Assembly (NCBI GenBank): GCA_021464415.1
Contig: CM038467.1
Location: 12,417,411-12,481,410 of the forward strand
Length of the DNA: 64,000 bases
Reading direction: 5' to 3'
Source of the DNA: Lonicera japonica
Taxonomy: Eukaryota > Streptophyta > Magnoliopsida > Dipsacales > Caprifoliaceae
Numbering within the stretch: the stretch's first letter is position 1; each line of letters begins with the position of its first letter. Shown piece after piece: positions 47,454-60,548 of the stretch. Under the pieces are notes generated by a model that did not search any database, was not told the origin of the DNA, and saw only the letters and a list, made by a program, of their open reading frames with translations. Both the position numbers and the translations under genes were made by a program.

Positions 47454-47942
47454 TACATGCAAGCTATTTTTTTTATACAAGTTATGCACAAATTCATGTT
47501 ATGACGGAGAGTGATAACCTAACACTCTCGCCAATGTTACTATACTCCGAATGTATATTTACAAACTATTACGTTCACAAAAATCATTTATAACGTAACA
47601 TTATTAACTCATATATATACCAAAAAATAGAAACCTCATTTATATATAGAGAGATGGAACATGTTTACAGAGTACTTATACAAAGTTTGTTACTTTTTAG
47701 AGTATCTATAGTAGATATGTTAAATTAGCAAATTTAGTATACTTGCTACACAAGTAAATTAAATAGGCAAACTTATCTTTATATGCACAGAGAGCAAACT
47801 TACTATATACTTAAATTTTACTCATACTAAGCACATTTACTCGTATAAGCCACACGGATTAGATGTACTCATATAAAAATAAAAAACCTAAGGGTATGCC
47901 ACACCCATTTGAGTCATACGATTGAGGCACATTCATATGGAG

Positions 47943-47973
<31 letters not shown>

Positions 47974-48921
47974 TTCAATACCATCATAGATGTGTCAATG
48001 TGTAATGGCACTGTTGGGGTCAAATTACAAATTTTAGTTAGCACTACTGAGATCAAATTGCAAATATGATTTAAAATTTAAAATTTCAAACCTTTTTCTT
48101 AAGTGGCTTTCTTTTTTCACTATGCTCATTATTTTTATTCACTTGTTTGCAACATTTTGTATAGCCAACAAATTTTTGGAATCCTTCATTCACATACGGA
48201 GTATATTTTAATAGGCAACATAGATTATCGTAAGACAACTCGTATGAATGAATTTTATCTTATAAAAAATTTATGAGAGTTATAAAATTGTAAGGTCAAA
48301 AACATAATTATTAAAAATTTAATATTTACACAAACAATCAAATTTCACTCCATTAATATATATATATATATATATATATAATGCCTTATACAAGTGAGCT
48401 ACACATGTATGAGTGTGGCTTATTCGAATTGCTTATATGAGTGAAATACACTCGTATGAAGCATTTTATATTTTTTTAAGTTAAAAATTCATGCGAATTT
48501 AGCATGTCTATATGTTTATTTTTTATGTTGTATCCGATATAATCATTTAAAAAAAACTAGTGACACATTTATAAAATATAAATTTGTTTGTAAGTTTTAC
48601 GATATCCGCTGTTGTCCTGTGGATACTCTTAGTTAGACGGATTAGTTTTGTTATAATACATATATGTCCAAAACAAGTCCCTTTATTTAAATAGTTTTAT
48701 AAATGTGTACGGATAATTTGTCGTAAGTAGTGTTGTACAAATACGCAACTGCTAATGCAAATAATCATTTATATTTAAACATTGTGTGTTCAGTTATTTT
48801 TCATGAAATGCCATAGAGACGTGACAGCATGTACAGTGAGACTGCTGCACTGCTCATTTTTTTATCTCCTTTCAACTATACGTACATTAATATTGTTTAC
48901 CACTACATCGTATAATCATAA
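47454..48921. other. AT-rich intergenic sequence
   Basis: (TA)n runs at about 47947-47972 and 48356-48380. No gene or confirmed transposon. Confidence 0.4.
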
Positions 48922-51900
48922 CCAAAATTTATAGCACACTACATCGTATATAAAGTCTTAAAATTTTAATACTATTTAAAATTTGTCCATTAATATTGTT
49001 TTCAATATAATAAAATAAATTATTAAATAACTATAAGTAAATAACTAATATTCAACAATTACGAATTTAGACCTAAATCACTAAATATTCAATAATTAAT
49101 CAATAGTTCCAGAAATACACTTAATATTATGTAATTAATAATTATGCAATTAATCAACAATATAAATAAAATTCAACAATTAGCGGTTTAAACCTAAATC
49201 ACCAACTATTCGACAATTAATCAATAGTTCAAGAAATACACTTAATATTGGATAATTAATAATTATGCAATTAATCAATAATACAAATAAAATTTAACAA
49301 TTAGGAGTTTAAACCTAAATCACCAAATATTCAACAATTAATCAAATGTTCGAGAAATACACTTTATATTAGACAATTAATAAAGAAACAAAACTAATAT
49401 TATGCAAGTAATGAAGGAATAAAAAATCTCTAATTTTGAAAAGTAGATACGAAAAATATACCTAAAAATATAGTAGGTCGTGCACGTGGTCGTGGTGGTG
49501 TGGTGTGGTGTGGTCGTGGTAGCAAAGTTGTGTATTTGTGTGAGTGAGACAGAGAGAGATAAGTGAGAGAGATAAAGAATAAAGAAGTAGACAAGCAGCT
49601 GTATGATAGTGATAATGAAATCATGGAGACATGGGTTTGCTTTATTTAATTTGTGAAATTTAGAAATTTTCAAATAGCTTATAAAGTTTTGTTCCTTACA
49701 GTTACATCAAGTTTACTTTCTTACACATAAGCCTTTATATATATATATAAATTTCAAAAAATATCCAATATATCGTGTAAAAAAAATTCAAAACCAACAG
49801 GGGTGCCTGCCCCCTTCCCTTAGTAACTTCGCCTCTGCGAGGAGTGAAAAACTGAGTTAATGTTTATACGTATAGTATAGTAAACAGAGTTTGTTTGAAT
49901 TTATTTTTTTTAAATAAATATATTTTTTTGTCAAGTTTAATTTAATGTAATCATATTTTTAGATATATTGAGTTCAAATTTGGTAAAACTGAAAACTCGA
50001 TTATTACCTCTTTATAAATAACGTTAATCCCGACATGATCCATTTAAATATGTCCATTAGTACCTATTGGATCATTAAAATTTAGAAATTAATAATCACA
50101 TATAGGATGTGCGTATGTCAAAAGAATAGTTGCTTATGTTTAAATTAATATGTTTACATATAGGTGTGTTTGTCGCGCAGGATTGGACGTGTGATTGGAT
50201 TAGTTAATCATATCTAGTGTTTGCTGTCAAAAAGGTTAGGATAAACAAATCATATCCTATATTTAGTGCAAGAGTGGATATGATATCTTTATCATATCCC
50301 GCGTTTAATGCAGCATTGGACATAATTGAACTTGGGATTAATTATCTTTTTATCTTATTATAACTGGATAAAACTATACCACACCTATAAATGATATTAT
50401 TTTAGCCAGATAACAAAATGAATATAAAAATAAAATTTTAATTAATTTATTCCATCTTCTTCTTTGCGCCCTTTAGATATGAAAATTTTCGATCACCCAA
50501 AATCACAGTAAGTCTACTAACAAAATTCATTTCTTGTATAATATGGTATTTTTATTTTTCATTTATTAAATGAATGAAATTATAAGAAACTTTAATTTTA
50601 TAAAATAAAATAAAATTTACATCAGAATTTGAAACTATATTTAATGCCTAATTATTAATAATGTTATTTTGAATAAAATTGTGCAATTTGAAAAATAATT
50701 ATTAAAATGATGTTAGATTTTTTTTAATAAGATTAATATAAAACATTGTGAAATTTAATAATCAATTACATAAAAATATTAGACATATCCATTATGTAAT
50801 TAGTAGCTTCACGTCTTGGAGGAGTGGAAAAGGTACGAAAAAACTGGATTCTAATTTTTAATTTAAGCTATTCAATTTTTATTTGAATTTATTAATTTTG
50901 GTATGATTCAAGTGATAGGAATTTTAATGCAAGAGAATTTCAGCAAGTAAACATTTTTGTACATGAAATTAAATTTATATTAATAATGTTGTTTTGAATA
51001 AACTTATGCAATTTGAAAAATAATCATTAAACTAATGTTAGAATTTTATTTTTTTTAATAAGAAGATTAGTATAAAAAATTGTGAAATTTAATAATCAGT
51101 GTTTGTATATCATGTAAAATTAATAATCAATTACATTACGGTAAAATAAAAAATATGCTATAAATCGTTGTACACATACCCATTTTAAATTTAAGGCAGT
51201 GATTGTATATAAAAAATCTAAACAACATATATCCATCTTTTTAGTTATACTTCCAGTAGTCTAAATTATGTAAAAATATTAGAAATATCCATTACGTAAA
51301 ATTATTTACAATTCATTATGATAAAATTATAATAATCAATTACATTATATATAGACTATTCTGATTTTTTAATATTGTTACATATAATGTTTGCCACTTT
51401 TTAATAATGCTATATATATATATATACACATTGTACACATAACCATTTTATAATCATTACACAATATTACATTGAATATTGTTTAATAAACGTCACAGAG
51501 AAAAAAAAAGTAATTAGAAATAGGTTTTTACATGTTACAGAAATAAACTATACTCATATGAAGAAATAGAAACGAATAGCAGACGGAGAGATCTAAAAGT
51601 ACGTATTAAGAGATAAATACATGTTAAAATTTTTAAGGATATTAAATACATGTTTAATAAATACTAATTAAGAGATAAATAACTGTTTAATAAATACTTG
51701 TTTGTTTTTATCACCATTGAAATTAGTTATGAGATAAATTAATTAAGAGATAAATATAAACCGTCGGATTAAAACATAAAGGCTGAAATTAAATCTAAGC
51801 CACCGGTTGAGAAGATAAGTGAAGGTTATATATAAGCCGTCAAATTAAAACATAAAGACTCGAATTAAATGAAAACCGCCAGTTGATAGACATAAACATA

Positions 51901-51941
51901 AAGAGCCCTATTATTTTAGGACTGACCTGATTTATTAATAA
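48922..51941. repeat. Long diverged duplication, copy A
   Basis: About 3 kb that aligns by eye along most of its length with 52541-56314 in the same orientation. It starts with AAATTTATAGCACAC, then three tandem units of 120-121 bp (TTTAAACCTAAATCACC and TAATTAATAATTATGCAATT within each), a pyrimidine/purine-rich stretch with GTGGTGTGGTGTGG (49490-49560), a degenerate hAT-like right end (near 49838), a segment beginning GGTGTGTTTGTCGCGC (50162), and finally segments with CCGTCGGATTAAAACATAAA and GAGCCCTATTATTTTAGGA. No coding sequence; the short frames inside are shared with copy B but are low complexity. Confidence 0.75.
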
Positions 51942-51942
51942 A

Positions 51943-52500
51943 TTAGTTAATACCCGTGCCTACGGCACGATTTGATTGTGCCTATATGTAATTAGTGACA
52001 CTATTTAAAATTATATTTATTGTTATTTTTTTTATATCTATAACTATTCATAATTTTAATATATTTTTATCTCAAATTAAAATTTCTTATTCCAACTTTG
52101 CTATTTCTTAGATAAATTAATTTTAACATTGTTCTAAAAAAGTATTAGTATTTGAGATTACAAATAATTAAAATTTTCACTATAGCAATAATTTTAGTTT
52201 TTAATCTTAACTAAAATTTAAAAATATGATTACATGCTTATTATTCAAATAGTGATAAAATATATTAAGTATGTCTAAGTGCACTTCCATTACAATTATG
52301 GATCGAAAATAGCCTGATTTCGATTAAGCAAATCCTAATATAGGGTGATCTTTTTCTTTTTTCTTTTATAATAAAGAAAAGTTTGAATTTGAATGGTTTA
52401 AATTCGAATTCACATAAGTTTTGTCCATTTGATTCGACTCTACTATAATATAATATTTTTCTTTAAATACCTTTGTGATACAATATAATTACAACATGCG
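51943..52500 (-). mobile_element. Candidate Helitron 3' end, antisense
   Basis: On the minus strand a 6-bp-stem hairpin (CGTGCC-GTA-GGCACG at 51955-51969) is followed nine bases later by CTAA then T, the Helitron 3' pattern CTRR|T. The 5' end is not identified, so the right boundary is a guess. It starts exactly where similarity between copies A and B stops. Confidence 0.4.
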
Positions 52501-52506
52501 AGGAGA

Positions 52507-53438
52507 CAGTGGTAGAGCTAGGATTTAAGTCAATCAGGGACGAAATTTAAAGCACACTAAATCATATTTAAAGTTTTAAATTTGAATACTATTTAAAATT
52601 TGTCCATTAATACTGTTTTCAATAGAATAAAATAAGTTATTAAATAACTATAAGTATATAAATAATATTTAACAATTACAAATTTAGACCTAAATCACCA
52701 AATATTCAATAATTAATCAATAGTTCAAGAAATACACTTAATATTATGTAATTAATAATTATACAGATAATCAACAATATAAATAAAATTCAACAATTAG
52801 GGGTTTAAACATAAATCACCAACTATTCAACAATTAATCAATGGTTCAAGAAATGCACTTAATATTAGGCAATTAATAATTATGCAATTAATCAATAATA
52901 TAAATAAAATTCAACAATTAGGGGTTTTGACCTAATTCACCAAATATTCAATAATTAATCAAATGCTCAAGAAATACACTTGATGTTAGTAATAAAGGAA
53001 TAAAATAATCTCTAATCTTGAAAACTATATAAAAAAATACCTAAAAATATAGTGGGTCGTGCGCATGGTCGTAATGGTGTGAGGTTGAGCGGTGGAATGG
53101 TGTGGTTGTGGTAGCATAATTGAGTATTTGTGTGAGTGAGACAAAGAGAGGCGAATGAGGGAGATGAAGAATAGAGAAGCAAGCAAGCAGTTATGTGATA
53201 TAGATAATGAAATAGTGGACATATGGGTTTACTTTGTTTAATTTGTGAAATTTAGATATTTTTAAATGGCTCATAAAGTTTTGCCCTTTACAGTTAGATT
53301 GAGTTTATTTTTTTTACATATAAGCCTTTATATATATGTATATATTTTAAAAAATATCCAATATATACTAAAAAAAAATTTTGAAACCAACGGGAGGTGC
53401 CTGGCCCCCTGCCCCTTAGTAGCTTTGCCTTTACGAAT
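52507..53438. mobile_element. hAT-like element of the CAGTGGC family within copy B
   Basis: The left end CAGTGGTAGAGCTAGG matches the end of the 46770-47445 element; the right end is a degenerate AGTAGCTTTGCCTTTACG, inversely related. It includes the three 121-bp tandem units (starting near 52676, 52797 and 52918). The equivalent in copy A lacks the left terminal repeat. No target duplication was confirmed. Confidence 0.5.
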
Positions 53439-56314
53439 CGTGAAAAAAGTGAGTTGATGTTTATACGTATAGTATAGTAAACAGTGTATGTTTTAATTTA
53501 TTTTTTTTAAATAAATATATTTTTAATTAAGTTTAATTTTATGTAATCATATTTTTAGATATATCAAGTTCAAATTTGGTAAAATCGAAAACTCGACTAT
53601 TGCATCCTTATAAATAACGTTAATTCCGAAATGATCCATTTATATATGTCCATTAGTACCTATTGAATCATTAAAATTTATAAATTAATGATCACATATA
53701 AGATATGCGTATGCTAAGAGAATAATTGCGTAAGTTTAAATTAATATGTTTACATTTAGGGTGTGTTTGTCGCGCGAGATTAGAGATATGATTGGATTAA
53801 TTAATCATATTTGGTATCTGTTGTCAAAAATGATAGGATAAAAAATAACATTTTATATTTTTTGCAAGAGTGGATATGATATCTTTATTATATCCAGCGT
53901 TTAGTTCAACACGAGATAGGATTAATTATCCTTTTATCCCATTATAACCGGATACAAATATATCACGCCTATAATTGATATTATTTTATTCTGGAGTTGC
54001 CGAATAACAAAACAAATATAAAAATAAAATTTTAATTAATTGATTCCGATCTTCTTCTTTATGTCCTTTAGATAATCAAATTGATTAATGAAAATTATCG
54101 ATCACCCAAAATCACAGCAAGTCAACTAACAAAATTCATTTATCGTATAATAAGGTATTTTTATTTTCTATTAAATGAGGGAATTTAGAATAAACTTTAA
54201 TTTCATAAAAAAAAATTACATTAGAATTTGAAACTGTAGTTAATGCCTAATTCATAAATATTGTATTTAATATATAAATTTTCTCATGGAATAGTTTTTT
54301 ACGAAATTTATTTATAAATAGGTTAATCGCATTAGTAAAAAAAATTTGTGAACAACAATTAATATTGCATGTATTTTTAAACAAAATCGAGTTATGTTAT
54401 ATAATATCCAGACTTGTAACATAAGACTTCATCAAATGCAAAATTTATTAAATCTTTATCCGATCTCACTTAATTCTTATCCGGCGCACCAAATGTACCA
54501 TTAGATCAATATGATATTTAAAAATTAGAATTAGTTTCCGAAGATAATAAACTCTTATTAATATATTTTGAAAAAAATGATAAATATAATATTATATACG
54601 CCTTTATCACCAACCATTGACTTATATATATATATATATATATTTTATCTTCCTCACAATTAATTATATTTTATTTCAAACAACCTAATATTGCAAATAT
54701 CATTACTTAAATGTATATAGGACATGATACCCTTTATATTCGTCTTTTAGAAAACAAGAGGTGTTAAAAATTAAACTTCCTACATTTAGAAAATTAATTT
54801 CTACCATTTATAATAAGAAAAATATAAATAATTTTGGGAAAGTATAAATAATTTTGAGCAATTGACTTCCATTGAATTTAACATAACTAAATATTAAAAT
54901 ATTAATAAATAATTGATATTGATATTAAAAACTACTCATACATGCCTAATAATCAAATAAAGATACGTAAAAATATAATTAAAGAAGTCATTTCAGTTAC
55001 AGAATAAAAACTGGATTCTAATTTTAATTTAAGCTATTCAATTTTTATTTGAATTTATTAATTTTGGTATGATTCAATTGATAATAATTTTAGTGTAAGA
55101 GAATTTTCAGCAAGTGAACATTTTTGTACATGAAATTTAATTTATATTAATAATGTTATTTTGAATAAAATTATGCAATTTGAAAATTAATTATTAAAAT
55201 GATGTTGGAATTTTATTTTTTTTAAAAATAAGATTAGTATAATTTTTTTTTGAAATTTAATAATCAATGTTTGTATATCACTTAAAATTAATAATCATTT
55301 ACATTACGATAAAATTAAAAATATGATATAAATCGTTGTGCAGATACACATTTTAAAATTAAGGCAGTGATTTAATATTAAAAATCTGAACAACACATAA
55401 CCATCTTTTTAGTCATACTTCCAGTAATCTAAGTTATGTAAAAAATATTAGACTTGTCTATTACGTAAAATTATATACTACTCTTTATGATAAAATTATA
55501 ATAATCAATTACATTATATATAGACTATTCCGATTTTATAATATTGCTACATATAATGTTTGCCACTTTTTAATAATACTATATATATATACAAATTGTA
55601 CACATACCTATTTTATAATCATTATACAATATTACATTGAATATTGTTTAATAAACATTAACAGAGAAAAAAATTTAATTAGAAATATGTTTTTACATTT
55701 TACAAAAATAAACTATACTTATATGGAGAAATAAAATTATAATAATCAATTACATTACATATAGACTATTCTGATTTTTTGATATTGCTACATATAATGT
55801 TTGCCACTTTTTAATAATGCTATATATATATATATACAGATTGTACACATAACCATTGTATAATCATTACACAATATTACATCAAATATTGTTTAATAAA
55901 CGTCAACAGAAAAAAAAGTAATTAGAAATAGATTTTTACATATTACAAAAATATACTATACTTGTATGAAGAAATAGAAATGAAGCGCAGATGGAGAGAT
56001 CTAAAAGTACGTATTAAAAGATAAACACATGTTAAATTTTTTAAGGAGATTAAATACATGTTTAATAAATACTTGTTTGTTTTTATTACCATTAAAATTA
56101 GTTATGAGATAAATTAATTAAGAGATAAGTATGAGCCGTCGGATTAAAACATAAATGCTGAAATTAAATCTGAGCCACCAGTTAGGAAGATAAGTGAAGG
56201 TTATATGTGAGCCGTCAAATTAAAACATAAATATTTCAAATTAAATATGAATTACCAGTTGAGAACATAAATATAAAGAGCCCTATTATTTTAGGATTGA
56301 CCTAATTTATTAAT
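52541..56314. repeat. Long diverged duplication, copy B
   Basis: Counterpart of copy A, same orientation, with the same order of segments. It is longer because it has an extra block at about 54260-54980 and a tandem duplication of about 240 bp (55495-55733 and 55734-55975), which is single in copy A (51330-51580). Both copies end with GAGCCCTATTATTTTAGGA and then TTTATTAATA. No coding sequence. Confidence 0.75.
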
Positions 56315-56327
56315 ATATATATATATA

Positions 56328-56732
56328 TAGGAAAAATTTCAAGTAAGGACCTTAACTTAAGGTCCTTATTTGCGGACTTGCTTTTTTGGCACCCTTCTCG
56401 ATGGAATTTTTTGATGAAATTTGGTGGGGATGTTCTTCATTGTGTGTAGAATATATTCACCAAATTTCATCTAAAAATTTAACCGGAAAGTGGGTTAACT
56501 ATAGGATTGAAAAATTATGGTCCAGAAATAGATATATATGTCCAATATTTTTCAATCATGTAGTTAACCCACTTACCGGTTGAATTTTTTGATGAAATTT
56601 GGTGGAGATGTTCTACACAAGATGAAGAACATCCCCACTAAATTTCATCAAAAAATTTCATCGAAAAGCGTGCCAAATTGGCAAGTCCGTAAATAAGGAC
56701 CTTAAGTTAAGGTCCTTATGGGAAATGCTATG
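56328..56732. mobile_element. Foldback MITE with near-complete palindrome
   Basis: The two arms, each about 190 bp, are inverted copies: the left begins AAGGACCTTAACTTAAGGTC then CTTATTTGCGGACTTGC, the right ends with the same words reversed. Inner parts also pair (ATTTTTTGATGAAATTTGGT on the left, ACTAAATTTCATCAAAAAAT on the right). Each terminus additionally contains its own short palindrome ACCTTAACTTAAGGT. Both flanks are (TA)n runs, so insertion was into a TA microsatellite and the target duplication cannot be resolved. Confidence 0.85.
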
Positions 56733-59100
56733 TATATATATATATATATATTGGCTTTTAAAGAACTAAACACCACCTTAAGTTAGAAAAAACTAGTCGC
56801 CTTCGAGGAGTATTTTTTCATAGAAATAAATACCTATAATATAAAAAATGATACATTTATGTGTTAATTACTCATTGATTATAATAAATTATAATAAGAT
56901 TATTTTAACCAATACATAATATTACTGTTTGAAATGAGACTTTTTATGTCAAACATTAATGTCTCCCTAAAATTATTAGTATTAAAGTCTCTACAATCTA
57001 ATTTTTCACAGAAAAAGTACTCGTGGTGTCACCAAACTTGTAAGATAGTTACTCATTTTAACAAATGGTTAAAATTGGTATGTAAAATTTTATAGTCTAC
57101 CTTTAGAAATGGAAAACAAATATGAATATAAATAGAATAATTAAGTAAAGACGTAAGGAATATACATTTACTGATTTAGCATAGCCCTTGTTGGTCAATA
57201 TTTTATCTGTTGTAAATTGATAGTCTCAGTTTTAACTTTGATTATTTTTAAGGAAATCTAATTCGAACCTAATTGTTAGTAGAAAATACAATTTATTTTT
57301 ATTGTGAAATTTAGTATTTACATAGGCAACATACCCAAAGATAAAAAGGAACTATCAAGCTTAAAAATTAATATTATCAATTTGAGAAGGATAGACGCAC
57401 GTATACGCCATTTCCAATATTTCTTATTCTAATGAAGGTGCATGTTCGTGAACTTTTAATATATGTTTTTATTAATCATATATTTTCAATAAATAATTTG
57501 CTAGCTAGTGACGTAACCGATGAGGATTATAAGAAGTTGGAGGAGTATGCCGAACTTTTGAACGAAAAATAGTTTATACTATATATATATATATATATAT
57601 ATTGTGCATGATCCTTAAAATGTTAAACTATGTAATTAACTTGAGCTTATGTTTATTAAAATTTCTTGGATTAGGACTTCGTTCTTGTTTTTTCCTCGTC
57701 TATGAGCTTCAAATGATGAGTTATATTAGGTCTTAAATGCGTAATAAATGTCACATATTCAAATCTTCATATATTTATTGTATTCAAACATAATCTAATT
57801 GAGAGGCATATATATATGGATCAAGTAGTTGAAACATCTATTTCTATATGAAAAAGATTTTAGGTTTGGATCCCGTCCCTTCCTCCCTCTTAAGAACTGG
57901 ATTTTATGTGTAAAAAAATATCTTATATTAAAAATATAAAGTTGGTTGTACCATGAATACAATATAGTTATCCAAATGAAACCGTTTAGAAATTGTATAG
58001 TTTGAAAAATGCATATTTTTACCCTTGATTTGTATAAACAATTATAGTGCAAAACATAATTTTAAGTGCTTTCAATTTTGTTATGAAATAGTACGTTAAT
58101 TTTGAATTCACGTTTCCATAATAAGAGATTTAACCCAAACTTTTTTAATACATACACGTAGTTCTTCTTTTACAATTTCTTTTTAAAATTTTAGTTTTTA
58201 ATTTTAAAAGTGTACCCATAATTTAAGCACCATAATAAGAAAACTAAATTGTTTTCTTGTTATAAACATGGTAGCAGAATACAAGTCCTAAAAAATAACT
58301 GAGATCAAATTCACTCACACTCTTTAACGAAGATCTAACATTTGAACTAAAAAAATTACTTTCCTTTTATAACTAATTCTGAGAAAGCTAAAGCCACCAA
58401 CATGTATCTGATAATTGGGAGCGTAAATAATCTCATTGATTTTAATTTATGTCTTATATCCAATGACAAATATGAATTAAAAAAAGAAACTAAAATGTTG
58501 AAAATATCAAATAGTGACGAAATTGGGAATGTATATATACAATGAAGCCATATAGATTTTATTTTGTATTTTTCTTTCTTAATTAATGAGAATGATGAAC
58601 ATGTTTTTTATTTCTTAATTCATTTAGTTTATTCATTTAATTTGATTTTCTCCAACACACCATAATCAAACCATGTATAGCTAGTGACTTAACTATATCA
58701 CTAGTTTAAAAAAACAAAAAACTTAATGGAAAAATGGTTGAAGGAGTATATTATTGTAAATAAAGAATATGCAGAGATCGAGAGAAGAAGAAGATGCGAA
58801 AGTGATGAAGAAAGCGCACGGGATATTTTTTCTTAGGGTTGTGAATAGAGAACTCTTTTCTTTCTTTTTTTTGTTAAGTTGCTCAAATAATTAGGGTGCT
58901 CTTTCAAAATTAAAATTTTAATTTGAGTGCTTAAAGAATGAGTGTTAAAATAAGAAATCAAGGGTACCTTTACCGGCACCCTTTTTTTTAAGTCATAAAA
59001 ACATTGAACAATGTATTTCCATGGAAATACCCTTTTTTCTAATATATTTTTATATATATTTTTTAAACAATTTTCTTTTCTTCTCACTCATCAATTGTGA
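56733..59100. other. AT-rich intergenic sequence
   Basis: No gene. (TA)n at about 57580-57601. A segment at about 57810-57900 carries GGATCAAGTAGTTGAAAC and GGTTTGGATCCCGTCC, which resemble A and B boxes of a tRNA-derived SINE. A GA-rich patch lies at 58770-58830. Confidence 0.4.
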
Positions 59101-59109
59101 TAGCATTGG

Positions 59110-59690
59110 CACTATGGACCTGGCAAAACAACACGCGATATGATAACACAACACAAACAGACACGAAATTATAAGTTAATGGGTGAAGTATTAACAATTT
59201 CAGATTGTATTGGTGTTGACCCGATAAAACACGATAAGTTAATGGGTCGGATTATTTAATATTCGTTAACAAGATAATAACCCGTTTGAATACGTTAATA
59301 ATATACATAGTAGTATAATATTATATGTAGTAGTACAATATTTTATGTACATGAGTATATGCATATCTTTAAACAAATGTATATAATTTGCATAAGTATT
59401 ACCCATATATTTGTTAATTCAATATTAACTTACAATATATACATATAAAATTATACAAACAAAATATATTTCTATTATATATATATATATATATATATAT
59501 GTCCTAAACCGGTAATGAGTCATATCGGGTAATTCGTTAAAACCCAAAACGATAACATTCAAAACACGTTAATACTCGATAAAACAGCCACTCGTTTAGA
59601 CCCGAAACGATAATACCCAAAATATGATAAAAACCGATACGAACACGATCCAAACCGATCCATTGACATTCGGTGGTATCAATGAGGGTG
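59110..59690. mobile_element. Candidate hAT-like MITE
   Basis: The left end has GACCTGGCAAAACAACACG and many AACACGATA words; the right end has CGAACACGATCCAAACCG. Such AACACGAC-rich subterminal sequence and the CTGGCAAAAC end occur in plant hAT derivatives. A (TA)n run lies at about 59476-59500. No target duplication or matching terminal repeats could be confirmed. Confidence 0.4.
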
Positions 59691-59760
59691 GTTAGTGGTG
59701 ATTGAATGTAATTTTTTACTTTATTATATTGAATGCCAAAAACATTTTAAGCAAAAAATA

Positions 59761-60539
59761 GAGTAAATGACACTACAAGCCCTTAAACTATGTCCTAAGT
59801 TTCAATTAAGCCCTGCAACTCAATTTTGTATCAATTGAGCCTTTAAACTATTAAAATTGAACACTAGTGGCCCTTCCGTCCAAATCATTCGTTAAATCAA
59901 ACGGATTGATGATTTTCTTGGTCATTAATAAGGTTAATTGAAAAAAAGGGAAGAAAATTAGAAGAAGAAAGAGAAAGAAGTAAAATAATTTAGAAAATCA
60001 TAACTTAGAAAACCCAAAATAAGATATCTGTGTACAAATTTACACATATATAAATACATGTGAACCCATATATATATATAAATGTATCATTGAAATAAAA
60101 CTAATTTAATTGATACACTTATCTATGTAAATATGTACATAAATTTCTTATTTTGGGTTTTCTAAGTTATGATTTTTGTGATTTGTACAACAAAAATAAA
60201 GATGGAAGAAGTAAGATGGCAGAGGTGGGAAGAATTGGCTTGACATTTTAACAAAATAATTAATGTTGCTGTAGCACTTCAATAACAATCCTTAAGTGTT
60301 CTGTATATTTTTCTAAATTATTTTGCCTCTTTGTCTTTCCTCTTCTTCCATTTTTTTTCCAATTAACTTTATTAATGGCCAAAAAACTCATCAATCCGTT
60401 TGATTTAACGGAGGATTTGGATGGAAGGGCTATTAGTGTTTAATTTCAATAGTTTAAGGGCTCAATTTACACAAAATTGAGTTTAGGCGCTTAATTGAAA
60501 CTTATGATATAGTTTGAGGGCCTTTGGTGTCATTTACTC
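59761..60539. mobile_element. MULE-like element with long terminal inverted repeats
   Basis: 779 bp flanked by a perfect 9-bp duplication CAAAAAATA (59752-59760 and 60540-60548). It starts GAGTAAATGACAC and ends GTGTCATTTACTC; the inverted repeats extend over about 220 bp with scattered mismatches, and inner segments (AACTTAGAAAACCCAAAATA near 60000 and its reverse near 60155) pair too. A 9-bp duplication with long inverted repeats is the Mutator-like pattern. No transposase. Confidence 0.88.
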
Positions 60540-60548
60540 CAAAAAATA

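Noticed and set aside
49377..49673. Antisense Ser/Thr/His-rich frames (also 53025-53222) as a conserved small protein
   Set aside because: They are present in both duplicated blocks only because the DNA is duplicated; the sequences are low complexity, with different frames and lengths.
53758..54500. PIF/Harbinger MITE beginning GGGTGTGTTTGTCGCGC within copy B
   Set aside because: A loosely inverted partner (GGCGCACCAAATGTACC) exists near 54483, but no 3-bp TWA duplication fits, and copy A continues differently; not supported enough for a feature.
58800..58830. Short similarity to the MADS box (GAAGAAAGCGCACG) suggesting a MADS pseudogene
   Set aside because: Similarity is limited to about 20 bases, with no flanking MADS codons on either side; likely coincidence.
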